Positions 1 through 11,500 of a stretch of 64,000 nucleotides of DNA are shown here, piece after piece. The stretch spans positions 7,419,917-7,483,916 of the forward strand of contig NC_026501.1 of NCBI RefSeq assembly GCF_000182925.2, in the 5' to 3' direction. This DNA comes from Neurospora crassa OR74A. Taxonomy: Eukaryota > Ascomycota > Sordariomycetes > Sordariales > Sordariaceae. Under the pieces are notes generated by a model, which was not told the origin of the DNA, did not search any database, and worked only from the letters and a program-made list of their open reading frames with translations. The number at the start of each line of letters is the position of its first letter. Position 1 is the stretch's first letter. Made by a program: the position numbers and the translations under genes.

Positions 1-1444
1 TCATCATTTCAATCGCGATACCCATCCCAAGCCAAAACAGCTTTACCGGCTTCATCCCTTGGCCCGTCCGAGTTGCTTCAACGTTTCTCGATCAAGTAGT
101 GTTTACATGCGAAAGCTGTCATTCGGCACAGCGTCACCCGAGGGGTTGCTTTTACCCCGACTTTGAACGGGATGAATGGAACTTTGTGCGGGGCGGCGGG
201 AACAGTTGGGGAATCATGCCACCTCCTTGCAAGAAAGCCAGGAACCGAAGTCAGGAATGGCCTCTCGCCGGTCATCTTGGCATGAACTTGAAGCCTTCTT
301 GGCTCATTTAAGTTAATCCCGTAGTAATCTGCTGGCACTGAATTCATATGGTGTTGACAATGAAGAGTTCATTCAACAGCCCGACAGACCTTTTCATGTT
401 CCCACAAAGATGGAAGTGAATATCAGAAACGAAGGGAACCGCACAACACGAAGGACGGGATGATGGAACAGGAACTGAACAACTTAGTGCTAAGTGGAAT
501 AGAAGCGTGGGGGGGGGGGTGTCCCCAACAGCCCAGACCCTACACTACAACCCGGGCCCCCAAGTTCCCCAAGACTGGACTCCACAAGGCGCTATCTCCC
601 GGTATGTACGCCAGGACCATCCCCGCTGAAGCAGAAAACCCCACCGCTTCCCCCGCCAAGCATCTGGAGATGGTAACTGGAAAGGGAAGGTGTGTCCGGC
701 CTTATCCCAACGGCGCTGCACCAGTTCTTCTGCTTTCTTTTTTTTCTTCTGCCAGCCACGCCAACCTCTTTTCCTTCACCGAGCGCTCGAAACCGACCAG
801 CAAGGTTTTGGTTCAAACAGGGCAAAGATCTTCTTATTGCTGTCGGCTCGCTTGTCGTCAAGTTCCAGACTTTTGTTTACTCTTAGGTAAACCAATACTA
901 CCTCTCGTCGGCGATACGGATGCCACTCCTGGACTCCAAAATCCGGGGTAATCGCGGCTCTATTCTCTCACTACGGATTTGATCCGCCCACTGCTATCTT
1001 CAATGGATCCGACTTCAACACCAACAACTGAACCGGGCTTGACTCATATGGCTTCTTGGCTGATAGACGTCCAAAATATCCCAGCTCATGGATACATGCG
1101 CTTATCGCCGGCCACTCGGTGCCCCTGATCGGGTGTGACATTCCTACACTAGCGGCATGGCTGCCATGGATTCAGACAACGGATTGGGGCATGTTCTGCA
1201 AAGAAACCCTACTGATCTTATCTCCAAAATACTACCATAAGAACGCCGCTGACCTCGACACACAAGTCCGCATCAAAGACTTTGTCCCCCTTCCTCCACT
1301 CTCCTGGGTGTCGTTGGTCTTCTGCACCGCGGGCCTCGTCTGATTGCTACACCAAAGACAACCATCACCAACGGAATCCCGTCAGCATTTGGCTAATCTC
1401 GAAATCCAGCTCCTGTGCCTCCAAAGGGTCCTGATCCGGTTGCC
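1..1444. other. Intergenic, upstream of permease
   Basis: I see no supportable gene here. The open frames are short, overlap on both strands and show no recognisable domain. There is an 11-nt G run at 509-519 and pyrimidine-rich stretches around 730-770. The last few hundred bases should contain the promoter and leader of the amino-acid permease that starts at 1445; no clear TATA box was seen. Confidence 0.6.
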
Positions 1445-3242
1445 ATGTCCAAGTACGGCGATGGAAACTTCGCCGAAAAGCAGGGCGGCGGCGAGGCCCT
1501 GGATGTGGCTTCCTCTCACAACCAAGGCCAGGTGATTGACGGTACCATTTCTCTGGACGCCAGCCATCAATTGCAAAGAGGTCTCAAGAGTCGGCACATT
1601 CAATTTCTGGCTTTGGGAGGAGCGTACGTTCCAATTCCTTCCCTGACGACGACTGCCACAACCCCAATGTTTTCCTAGACTAATCCGCTCATGGTGCTCT
1701 TCACAGTATCGGAACGGGTCTCTTCGTCGGTTCGGGTGGTATCTTGGCCACCGTCGGCCCAGCGCCGCTATGGCTGGCCTACCTATCCATGATGCTTCTT
1801 GTCTGGATCGTCATGAACTGTATCGGCGAAATGTGCACATACCTTCCTCTCAGAGGAATCACACTGCCCTACTTTACCGAACGTTTCGTCGATGCTAGCC
1901 TGGGGTTTGCCGCTGGCTGGAATTATTGGTGAGTTTCTTTTGGGAGCAAGGGAACGAAATGCTCAGTCCAACTGACGCCATGGCTCCTAGGTATGCGTAC
2001 GCCATCCTCGTCGCCGCCGAAGCGTCCGCAGGCGCCATCCTCCTCAACTACTGGGAAACACCAGTGCCTACCTGGGCCTGGATCACCATCATCCTTGTTG
2101 TTAATCTGGTCTTGAACATCATCGCGGTCGAGGTCTTTGGTGAGGCCGAGTTCTGGTTTGCCAGCATCAAGTTCATCACCATCATGGGGCTCATCATTGT
2201 TGGCCTCGTCATCATGCTGGGAGGCGGGCCAAACCACAAGCGGTTAGGGTTCCACTATTGGAACGATCCGGGAGCGTTCAAGGAGTACCTCGCACCTGGT
2301 GCCACTGGCAGGTTTGCTGCGTATTGGACGGCATTCGTCCGCGCCGGATTCAGCTTCATCACCTCCCCCGAACTCATCGGTCTCGCTGCTGGTGAGACTG
2401 TCGCACCGAGACGCAACATCCCCAAGGCCGCCCGCCGTTTCTTGGGTCGTCTGGCTGTCTTTTATGGTATCAGCTCCTTGATCGTAGGCTGCATTGTTCC
2501 CTCGGATAACAAGAACCTGCTTTCCGGCACCTCGGACGCCAGCGCCAGTCCTTGGGTTATAGGTATTCAGCTCGCCGGTATCGGCGGCCTGAACCATGTT
2601 ATCAACGCTGCCATCTTGACCTCTGCTTGGTCCGCCGGTAACGCGTTCTTGTACTCAGGATCCCGTATCCTGTATTCTCTGGCCCAAAACGGCCAAGCAC
2701 CCGCTATTTTCACGAGAACTACCAGGCGTGGTGTTCCATATACCGCCGTCTTGATGACCTGGGCATTTTCTCTGCTTGCGTACCTGAACGTATCCAACAA
2801 CGGCGCTCAGGTGTTTACCTGGTTCTCCAACCTTTCCACCATCTCCGGGTACATTGGCTGGATCGTTCTGCTCATCACTTACCTGCGATTCCGTCAGGCG
2901 CTCAAGGTCCAGGGACTGTTGGCGACACTGCCCTTCAAAACTCCGGGCCAGCCATATGCGGCATGGTTTGCCCTGGTCATGATCAGCATCTTGACACTCA
3001 CAAACGGATTCCAGGTGTTTGTCAAGTGGAATTACAAGGATTTCCTTGCAGCGTACATTACCTTGCCTGCTTTCCTTGTTCTATACTTCGGCCATAAGAT
3101 CTGGCACAGGACGCCGTTCCACAAGCCCGCCGTTGAGATCGATGTATTGACAGGCAAGAAGGAGATGGACGATATGTGCGCGAATGACGTGGACCCGGTT
3201 CCGAGGAATTGGTTGGAGAAGATCTGGTTTTGGATCGCATGA
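1445..3242 (+). CDS. Amino-acid permease (AAT/APC family), 550 aa
   Basis: Plasma-membrane amino-acid:proton symporter of the fungal AAT branch of the APC superfamily. Three exons, 1445-1623, 1707-1928 and 1991-3242, give 551 codons including TGA. Both introns have canonical ends (GTACGT and GTGAGT donors), and intron 2 has a CTGAC branch site just before CTAG. After splicing, the first membrane segment reads LALGGAIGTGLFVGSGG, the family's signature in TM1. About 12 hydrophobic segments follow a 50-residue hydrophilic N-terminus, the usual size and layout. PELIGLAAGE and the SAGNAFLYSGSR region are also typical of AAT permeases. The tail ends in an aromatic W-x-W motif, as in yeast general and proline permeases. 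Substrate cannot be read from sequence; proline or a broad range are both possible. The RIPped transposon lies about 570 bp downstream. Confidence 0.95.
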
Positions 3243-3813
3243 TTGTTCTTGTTATTTTGTTGCTGCTGCTGTTGTCGTGATACCCTTCAATTGCATTTAC
3301 AAACACGTCGTCCCTGATGTTTTCGAGACCTATTGGTTTGTTGATCTGTCATTCCCTGTGCATGGTAACAACGAATCAGATGAATGTATCACCACAAACT
3401 CAGATCCTCATCTTTCAGCGCATAACTCGCACTAGAACGCTCAAACAGTGACTCATTCGCACGATACTCGTCAACCTCCGGGCAACATGGAACGATTTCG
3501 CATCGAACGATATGTTGCACAAGAGCCTGGTACCATCAGAATGATCCGAGCAGTGGAATTTGGACAGCGAGGGCGAGTCTTGAATTCCAAATTGGTGCTG
3601 GTGGCCAAGCCGCCACAGCTCAGCACATCAGCCCTAAGGAACGGCAGCTAGAGGTAGGCGCGGATAGGGGATCGAGATGGAGTTTCTGTCTTGGCTGTCG
3701 GTCCACCAGTGAGGCACGGCGTTTGTCGCTGCCCAGACCAATACGAAACCAGACGACTTCTCCGCTAGAAGGCCATCTAGTTCTAGACTGTCTGTTTGTT
3801 TCCCAATCACGAC
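3243..3813. other. Intergenic between permease and transposon
   Basis: Permease 3' flank with a CTG/TTG-rich stretch right after the stop. Base composition is ordinary up to 3813 and turns AT-rich just inside the transposon's left repeat. No gene is supported. Confidence 0.6.
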
Positions 3814-3815
3814 TA

Positions 3816-3904
3816 CTTGGGGGTTAGCGGTGGAGTCTTTTGCCAACCCCCTCTCATTAAAGAGGGGGAAAATTTTCTGTAGGACAACCGTTTAATCTAG
3901 GACA
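3816..3904 (+). repeat. Left terminal inverted repeat of the pogo-type element
   Basis: Pairs with 7054-7142 over 89 bp with only two mismatches. At both mismatches this arm has A where the reverse complement of the right arm has G, in a TpG context, which is the RIP transition. The outer end begins CTTGGGGGTTAGCGG. Inside it, 3847-3854 (CCCCCTCT) and 3861-3868 (AGAGGGGG) form a perfect 8-bp hairpin with a 6-nt loop. The match continues outward through TA and one C (3813), so the exact end could be 3813 or 3816; a TA duplication favours 3816. Confidence 0.92.
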
Positions 3905-6787
3905 AGCGCCGATCGGTACCATACACAATCGACTATTAACGCTACGCAAAATGACTTTTTAACATCGTGCACACCGGCAACACAACCACACTCAAACTCA
4001 CTATTTCTAACCGCCGACTCGCACTCTAAAGCTATAAAAGTAAATAGTCTATATATATCTATAGATTAATAGAGGTTAACCTACTATTACGCAATGGATT
4101 TTAATAAATATTTTAATAAAATAGGGAAAGCGCCCGCTAGCTACTACGGCGCCCGTATATATCTAACTGCTTGCAATCGTATTGAATGCCTTAGTAAGCG
4201 CCTTAAAATATTGCGTAAGCCGCCGACTATTAGGGAGATTACCGCTATTATTAGGGAGTCCCGTATATTTATCTTTCATTATATTAAATCGCTAGTTAAG
4301 TACTACAAATTAATTATTTCATTATATTTAAAAGGTTATTTCCGTATATTGATAGTTATAGAGGAGGATGCTATTGTATTATATATAATATTCTACTTCT
4401 AAGGACGATTTTCCGCATTATATTAAATAGTTATTAGTACAGTAAATTAGTTATAATTATTATAGGGTGCTTTAAAGATCTATAATGCAATGTAGTTAGT
4501 AAACTTCCTTAAAGACTATCTAAAATTAAAGATTATAATTTACTATACTATCGATATTAAGAGGAGGTTTTGGGAATTGAATAAAAATTCTATTAATAAG
4601 TAGTTTAATAATTATAAAGTTATAATTAAGAAGTATAACGTTGTTAAGGGTAACGTTTAGAACTATAATAAAATAGGGGTAAAATTCGGTTGTATAGCGG
4701 GTAGGTATATAAAGGTAATTATATTTAGGGATTTAGTAAAGTAAAGAGTAAGTTAGTATATTGTTCTACTAGTAAATTTATATAGGGGTAAATACTTACT
4801 ATTTATTATAGTTAAAGATTAATAATATTACTAATTAAGAGTCGGCTATCCTTATAATTAATATAAGTTCAATTAGTAAGACTATCCCTATTTATATAAT
4901 ATTTAAAACGGATCTAATAAAGGACTTTATTATTAACAACTTCAACAATACTATCCGGTTTACTAAATCGCCGATTAGCTTCTCGAATGCCGACCTTACG
5001 TTCAATTGGTTAAAGTATTTCAATTAGTATTCCTTCTACTCGTCCCTAACGTTTACAAAATTAAGGGAAGAGGACGGCTATAAGCTAGGAAATAAGGGGT
5101 TCTCTTTTTAAAATTGGTTTAGGTGTAACTAGTATAGGGTTGACTATACTAATAGGAAACTCGACGATTTAAATAATAGAGTAGGGTTAAAAAGGCTATA
5201 CCGATTAATCTACTATTTATTAATTATCGATAGGTTTAATAATTATTGCAATATAGAAATTAAAGAGTATATTAATACCTTTAATATTATATTAATAGTA
5301 TTACCTCCCTACTTAATTTATATAATATAGCCGTTTAATATTAGGGTATTTTCGTCCCTTAAAGCTTATTATTAAAAGGTATTATAGTAATTCATTTAAT
5401 ATAGAGAATTTAGCTTTACTCGCACCACGTTTATTAGAGAGCTTGAGGTTCGCTTCCCTCCCTATACCTTTATTTTATATCCCTATTAACTATAGCATCC
5501 CCAATATTTTAATATATCCTTAATAGTAGTATAACTAGGTATAATATCTTTAACGGGTTCTCTAATACTAATATATAACTAATTAACTATACGAAAGTCT
5601 TAATATAAATCCGAATAAAGCAACCTAAAAAAGCCAACCCCGCCTTACCCTTATTACTCCCTAAAGAGGACTACTTTTAAAAAACTACTAAAGTCATTAC
5701 CTACATTAAAGATAAATACTATTATATATTCAATTCGCCAACGCATGCCCGTTATTACACCGCTGAAGTTATAATTTATAAAGCGCTATTAATATATAAT
5801 ACTATATAAGAATATAACTATTAAGACCGAGAGAAGGTAGCTAACTTCAATTGTAAAATGAGGAAATAGGTATATAAAATACTAAGGGAAGGTGAGGTAT
5901 TAAGTCTTTTAAAGGGGGATTTTAATTAATATACTATTGAGAGGTAGTAACGAGAGTAGTTGGTTAAAGAGAAGAGATAGTTTATAGCCGTTAAATTATA
6001 TAATAAAAAGATTTAAAAGTAGGTTTACAATAATTAGATTAAAAATTCGGTTAATAGTAAGGGTAAGGTTATATAGAGAGTTTACCTTAATAACTAGAGG
6101 AAGGAGCAATTGAAGGATAGGTATATACTAATCTATAAAGAGGATATACTTAACGAGAGGGAGAGGGATAAAGAGGATAGGGATAGATTATTTATATGTA
6201 ATACAGTTAATATACTAATACTAACAATTTTTAAGAAAATATAGGGTAACCCCTCTTACCTTTTATTTAACAACTTAGTTAATATTAATTTAAGTAATAA
6301 TCCTTCTACTATACAACTACCTTCTACCGCTCAACCAGCCGACCCTCTATTCTCCCCCCCTTACCTACTTTAATAGTCTACTATTGAGACTACTACCGAC
6401 ATCGTTAGTCATTTTAATATATAAATAATTAATACCCTCTTTAAAAATAAAAGTACTCTAATTAACAATAATAAGGAGAAAGCCAATTATAAGGAGCTCT
6501 ACGAGGGAGAGGATAATGGGGATGAGGAGGAGGAGGAGGAGGAAGTCGACTTACCACCACTCCAATTAATTAACCGCCGTCTCTTTAACCCGCCCGCTAC
6601 CCCCAAACTTTATACTATATAAGCTAGACCGTTAACACCAACCATCAACCCCTCTACTCTATTACAATTACAATCTTTTAAATCAACACTATACTATAGG
6701 GTTATAAAGTATATTAAGAATACTATAAAACCTCAAATACAAGCAAGAAAACAAGCGGCACGTATAAAGAGTACACTAATAAGGAGG

Positions 6788-6892
6788 GAGGCGGTAGTAG
6801 AGGAGGTGGTACCAGTACTAGTAGTAGAGGTGGCACTAGCACCAACAGTAGAGGAGGCACTAGCACTAGTAGTAGAGGAGGTACTAGTACTA
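6788..6892 (+). repeat. Degenerate GTAGTAGAGGAGG-type minisatellite inside the transposon
   Basis: Imperfect tandem copies built on GTAGTAGAGGAGGxxxTAGxAC units, about 20-30 bp each, over roughly 100 bp. Read on the + strand they would encode a Val/Glu/Ala-rich run (VEEV, VEEALA, VEEVLV). The repeat lies near the 3' end of the element, after an acidic GAGGAG run at about 6520-6545. Confidence 0.7.
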
Positions 6893-7053
6893 AAAAATAA
6901 TATACAATAGCTGCAACTCGTCCTTTTATTTACTTACTACCTTATTAAGCAATATACCGGGTTTCTAGTAGCTTCTAATAACATTGTTGTAGTATATAAT
7001 GTAGTGGTTTAGTATAGGGATGGGTCAGATTACTAGTAAAATTCTATATGGGC

Positions 7054-7142
7054 TGTCCCAGATTAAACGGTTGTCCCACAGAAAATTTTCCCCCTCTTTA
7101 ATGAGAGGGGGTTGGCAAAAGACTCCACCGCTAACCCCCAAG
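7054..7142 (-). repeat. Right terminal inverted repeat of the pogo-type element
   Basis: Reverse-complement partner of 3816-3904. This arm keeps the G:C pairs at the two mismatch positions and so looks closer to the original sequence. It contains the same CCCCCTCT/AGAGGGGG hairpin. Its outer end is about 355 bp upstream of the lactate dehydrogenase start codon. Confidence 0.92.
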
Positions 7143-7310
7143 TAGACAAACTGCGCGAGTTCTGCAACAGGCCGATCTGACGGGAGCTTCATTCTTTGTC
7201 AACCACTCAAATCTGCATCGCGATCGAGATAAGGTGTCATCCAATGTTGGCAAAGGTACCCAACCGGGCTCCATCCCAACTGGGCGGACGGTGCCTAAAT
7301 CTGGATCTCA

Positions 7311-7318
7311 TATAAGAT
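7311..7318 (+). promoter_or_regulatory. Possible TATA box of lactate dehydrogenase
   Basis: TATAAGAT lies 186 bp upstream of the start codon at 7497 and inside the native DNA between the transposon's right end (7142) and the gene. Position is plausible for a fungal core promoter, but it is a short match. Confidence 0.35.
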
Positions 7319-7496
7319 AGCTCTGAGGATCTCGGCAACAAGGCATCAAGGTTGTCATCATACCCAAACAACATCCCCCGCTTCCTACTACAAATAGACC
7401 ATCTCCTCCCGAGCCACATCTCAAGCGTTCGTTCAAGTCCAACCCTCAGATATCAGCAGGTTATCAACACTCTCCACAGAAAACATAACAGCAAAA

Positions 7497-8531
7497 ATGT
7501 CGGTACCAAGCACGGAAATCGAGAGCCATGCCAAGGTGAGTTACATCTGAACCCCGGTCATCATGATCAAGGGTTTCCATTGACGAGAACCTCAGTCCAT
7601 CAAGGTCGCCATCGTAGGTGCCGGCTCCGTTGGTGTCACCACCGCGTACGCCCTCCTCCTCAGCCATCTCGCTGCCGAGATCGTCCTCATCGACATCGAC
7701 AAGAACCGCGCCCTCGGCGAGGTTATGGACCTTTCACACGCCGCCCACTTCGCGCACGCCAAGGTCAGCGTGGGCGAGTACGAAAACTGCGCTGGTGCCA
7801 CGGCCGTCATCATCACCGCCGGCGTCAACCAGAAGCCCGGACAGACGCGCATGGATCTGGTCAAGACCAACTACGGTCTGTTTGAGCAAATCGTACCGCA
7901 GATTGCCAAGCACGCGCCCAACACGATCCTGATCGTGGCCACCAACCCCTGCGACGTGCTGACCAAGGCCGCGTACGAGCTCAGCGGATTCCCCGTCCAG
8001 CGCGTCATCGGCTCAGGCACCGCCATGGACACCACCCGCTTCCGCCACGAGCTCGGCAAGCACTACGGCGTCAACCCGCGCAACGTGCACGCCGTCATTG
8101 TGGGCGAGCACGGCGACAGCCAGCTGCCCGTGTGGTCGCTCGCCAGCATCGCCGGCATGCGTCTGGAGGACTACTGCAAGCAGAAGGGCATCGCTTACGA
8201 TGAGGACGCTATGGATGCGCTAAGCAAACGCACACGCGAGGCGGCTTATGAGATTATCCAGAGGAAGGGAAAGACGAACTACGGTGTGGCAAGCGTACTG
8301 GTGAGCATCTTGGAGCCTATCATTACCAATGCCGATCAGCTGGTTACCGTGTCGAGAGTGGGTGACTATGCCGGCGTGGAGGGTGTGGCGTTGAGCATGC
8401 CGTGCAAGTTGAACAGCAAGGGAGCGCATCAGGACGTGGAACTGTTGCTGAATGAGAAGGAGAAGGAGGCGTTGAGGAGGAGTGCTACGAGTATCAAGGA
8501 GTGCTTTGATACTGTTGCCAAGAGAGAGTAG
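7497..8531 (+). CDS. L-lactate dehydrogenase, 324 aa
   Basis: Cytosolic NAD-dependent L-lactate dehydrogenase, converting pyruvate and NADH to L-lactate and NAD. Two exons, 7497-7535 and 7596-8531; the 60-nt intron has GTGAGT and CTCAG ends. The Rossmann glycine motif GAGSVG is at residues 21-26. The active site is complete: Gln92 in the NQKPGQTR loop (Gln at this place marks lactate rather than malate specificity), Arg98, Asp158/Arg161 in MDTTR and the proton-relay His185 in GEHGDS. Length matches the family (310-330 aa). The 13-residue first exon is needed to start the beta-alpha-beta fold. The single intron and the close likeness to bacterial enzymes would fit an old transfer into fungi, but that is inference. 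The RIPped transposon ends about 355 bp upstream and may affect expression. Confidence 0.95.
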
Positions 8532-11500
8532 GTTGATTTCTTGGTCACGGTGAGGATTCATCTCCGGGACCTTCATGGCGCTTCTTTCTCTTCTTGATGT
8601 TGTTTTGCTTCAAAGTGGTTTTGCTGTTTCATGGATTGTTTGGGTTGCAAAGAGGGCTTCACCAGTAGGTGAGATACCATAGGCTGGCGCAAACGGGTGA
8701 GAGAAGGTTATTTTGAGGTTCTACCCGGACGTAGCTACAGCTATACTGATGCATAGGCGTTATTCAGAATACTGCCAAGGTTATCACAATGAATGTCGTT
8801 CAGAGTTCTTTCCAATTTTGAGTATGGTGTCTCAAATATGTTCGGGAGGTACGCTCTCGAGAAGGTTGGATTTCCTCATTAACCCAACGCGGGGCGGATT
8901 TCCTCTTCGTGTTCTCTTTCTTTTCTTGCCCACTTCACCCTTTTCGACAGGAGGAAAGTATTTATCCTCCTGTGGGAAAATACAGCATTAGGCTTTGCCT
9001 CCGCGTCATCCAAATTTCTCTCCAAAACATACAACCCTCTATTTTCTCTCTTTGGCGGAAGCAAGTAAACCGTCATCCTGGGCAGCCCATCAAGGACAAC
9101 AGTATCGCGCATCATGCATCACACAAGTCTAGGACCAGCCAGTCAACTGAACATGAAGATTCAGAGGATGAATCCATTTTACTGTAAGTGCTCGTCCGAT
9201 ATCATGTACACAAATCCTTGCCATTACATGGTCCGAAGCTAACGACCAAGTTTTAACTCGGCAGAGTCCATTCCACCGAGTCGCAATCCATCGACCGGCC
9301 ATGTGCACTCTACCTGGCTCAACGCGATGCAGGGGTTCGAGAACACACAAATTACTGAAACTTCAGAAGTTGAATAATCGTTCTCATTTGACAGCTCTGC
9401 CATGCTGTGATCATCGGATATCGCCCGGGGAGGACATCATTCGATTTCCATATTGCTGTGAAAAAAAAAAAAAAACACTAATCCCAAACGGCTGAGGAGG
9501 TACTTGACTTCGTCTATAGTCAACTTCCCTGTTCGGACCGAAAGACCGATTCAAACTGGATAACAGGTGGTGGAGTGGCTGATCAAGCAAGAGCAGATAA
9601 CTTACAATTTTTCAAGATACGAGAGAGCGACAACGAGTGATGCATCACCACCCAACTTCGGAGAGTGTAAGACGATCGAATGCAACTCATTCTCTAGGGC
9701 TAGTTGCACTGCCATGCAGATCACGAGACCAGGATCTGAATCTGAACGATCCTTACATCAGACTTTCGGACAATTTTACCGAGACCTTCGCTACGAAGCA
9801 CAACACACGAGACCACATTCCCGCCATCAAACAAACCAACCGAGGCGCGATTGAGCCACGGTGCGCAAAGCCAAAGCTGGCAGTGTCAGTTTCGGCAGCT
9901 CGCTTTCGTGAGTCCACGTCGATCCAGCAGGCATCCAGACGCCCCAGACGGAGGCGATCCAGAACAAGGGACCGAGGATAAACTCAACACCGAGATCTGA
10001 AACGGGATTAGGCTGGTTCATATATGAATGGACTGGGTTGCTCGGGTATTCGTTTGGTGTGGACGCACACTTGCAAGCATGACAAGGTTCAAAAGAACAA
10101 AGACAAGACCCAAAGCTTGAAGCAGGCGAAGAACCTTTCACGAGAACACGACAGGTCGCCCCAGTGCCGCAACATATGCCCGGTGTAGCACCAAGACGAG
10201 GTTAATAAGTAAGGCTCGACTGCATAAATGAACAGGCAGAGACCCTTAAGGCGGCATCATCCTGGATCTGGAGATTCTCATGTCCAAATGGGATATGCGG
10301 TTTCACAAGTTCACGACATCATCTTACATACATGCTTTGGCTGGCAACGGAACACAGACATTGCCTAGATCGGCGCAGGACGACGTTTGAACTCATCATC
10401 CTTCCCTGAAGAGCTTCGGTGGGCGGCCACATATCCACACTACTAGTCGGCGCTTTCCGCCCGAGCTAGGGACACAGATCAAAGCCGGATCCTTTTTTTT
10501 ATGCCGCGCAGCGTTAGGCTTCTGGCCTATTCTCAACTCCAACTCACCCTTCCCTCCCCATCACTCTTGGCAGTGCCATTGTGCTATCCGCGCGGCTATT
10601 GATACAAAAGCTTCCGAACAAGATGCTCTACAGCGCGGAGGTGGCAGTGCCATTACCGTTGATGTCGACATCCCGATCCGCGCTCGCGCTTTTAGGAGAC
10701 CTAGTTTTAGATGATTTTGATGCGCCAGGGGTTTGTGAACCAGTTCCCTGGGTCCCTTGAGGGACGCTCGAATGGGACGTTGACAACCAATCCATGCGTC
10801 CATTGCTGCAGTCTGTAACAGTTTGAGGCCCTGTTCCGGCCTGGTCGACACCTGAGGGAACCAATCACGACAGCGACCGATACTACCTGGGGCCGCTGTG
10901 GCTGGAAGAAACCCGGTAGCCGCTTCGATGCTACCATGGCTATTCAAAGAAAGCTCCTACTGGTCAAGAGCAGAAGAAAAGAATGGGGGTTCAAGAGTCT
11001 GGCCGGTCTCATCAGGAGTCCAAATGTTGAAAAATCCACTTCCTGACGACTGCAGCATTATGGCCCTAGGCCCATTGTAACACGGCCAAGTCGACAACAC
11101 AGCACTCTCTGATGGCCATGGATGATATATTTTTGGTGGCGGAGCTCATGCAGCCACCCAAAGGGCCAAAGGCCGCCTGTTAACCACTGCCATTCCTAGA
11201 GATAGGTTCGATCGGGTGCGTGATCCCCACTGGCAGCCTTGTTTGATTGTCTTGTTTTGGCGATCCACAGGGACACTCTACCGTACAGCAGTTTCCCGAT
11301 GTAGATTGTGAGTTGGTATCCTTCCTCTCAAACAAGGCAGTAATTACACATCCGGCTATGCTTCAGGCGTGTTCTGTGGAACATCATTGGGCACAGCAGC
11401 AGCAGCTTACTTCGGGGCCATCCGATGAGTGATCGTCTACAGGACGGCACTTCGTTCTGCCTGCGTCTTGCATCTGCAGGCTGTCTGTATGCTTGTCCAC

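Larger units (their letters stand above)
3816..7142 (+). mobile_element. RIP-eroded Fot1/pogo-type DNA transposon, 3.3 kb
   Basis: A DNA transposon bounded by 89-bp terminal inverted repeats (3816-3904 and 7054-7142) and flanked by TA on both sides (3814-3815, 7143-7144), the target duplication of the Tc1/mariner superfamily. The interior is very AT-rich with abundant TpA, the mark of RIP, and stops interrupt it throughout. Readable fragments on the + strand still resemble a pogo/Fot1 transposase. An N-terminal helix-turn-helix-like piece starts at the ATG at 4094 (PPTIREITAIIRES). A GVKFGCIAGR piece near 4680 resembles the family's DETGF-x-x-G region. LIID near 5219 and NIILIVLPPYL near 5284 resemble the second-aspartate region and the following PPH-x-x-H-x-LQPLD block. 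The element is longer than the roughly 2 kb usual for Fot1, because about 1.5 kb follows the DDE-like part. It is surely inactive. Family call is by motif reading only; TA plus these motifs make it fairly likely. Confidence 0.75.

Noticed and set aside
3813-7145. Reading the element as an LTR retroelement or Polinton
   Set aside because: Its end repeats are inverted, not direct, only 89 bp long and flanked by TA; size and motifs fit a Tc1/mariner-superfamily DNA transposon.
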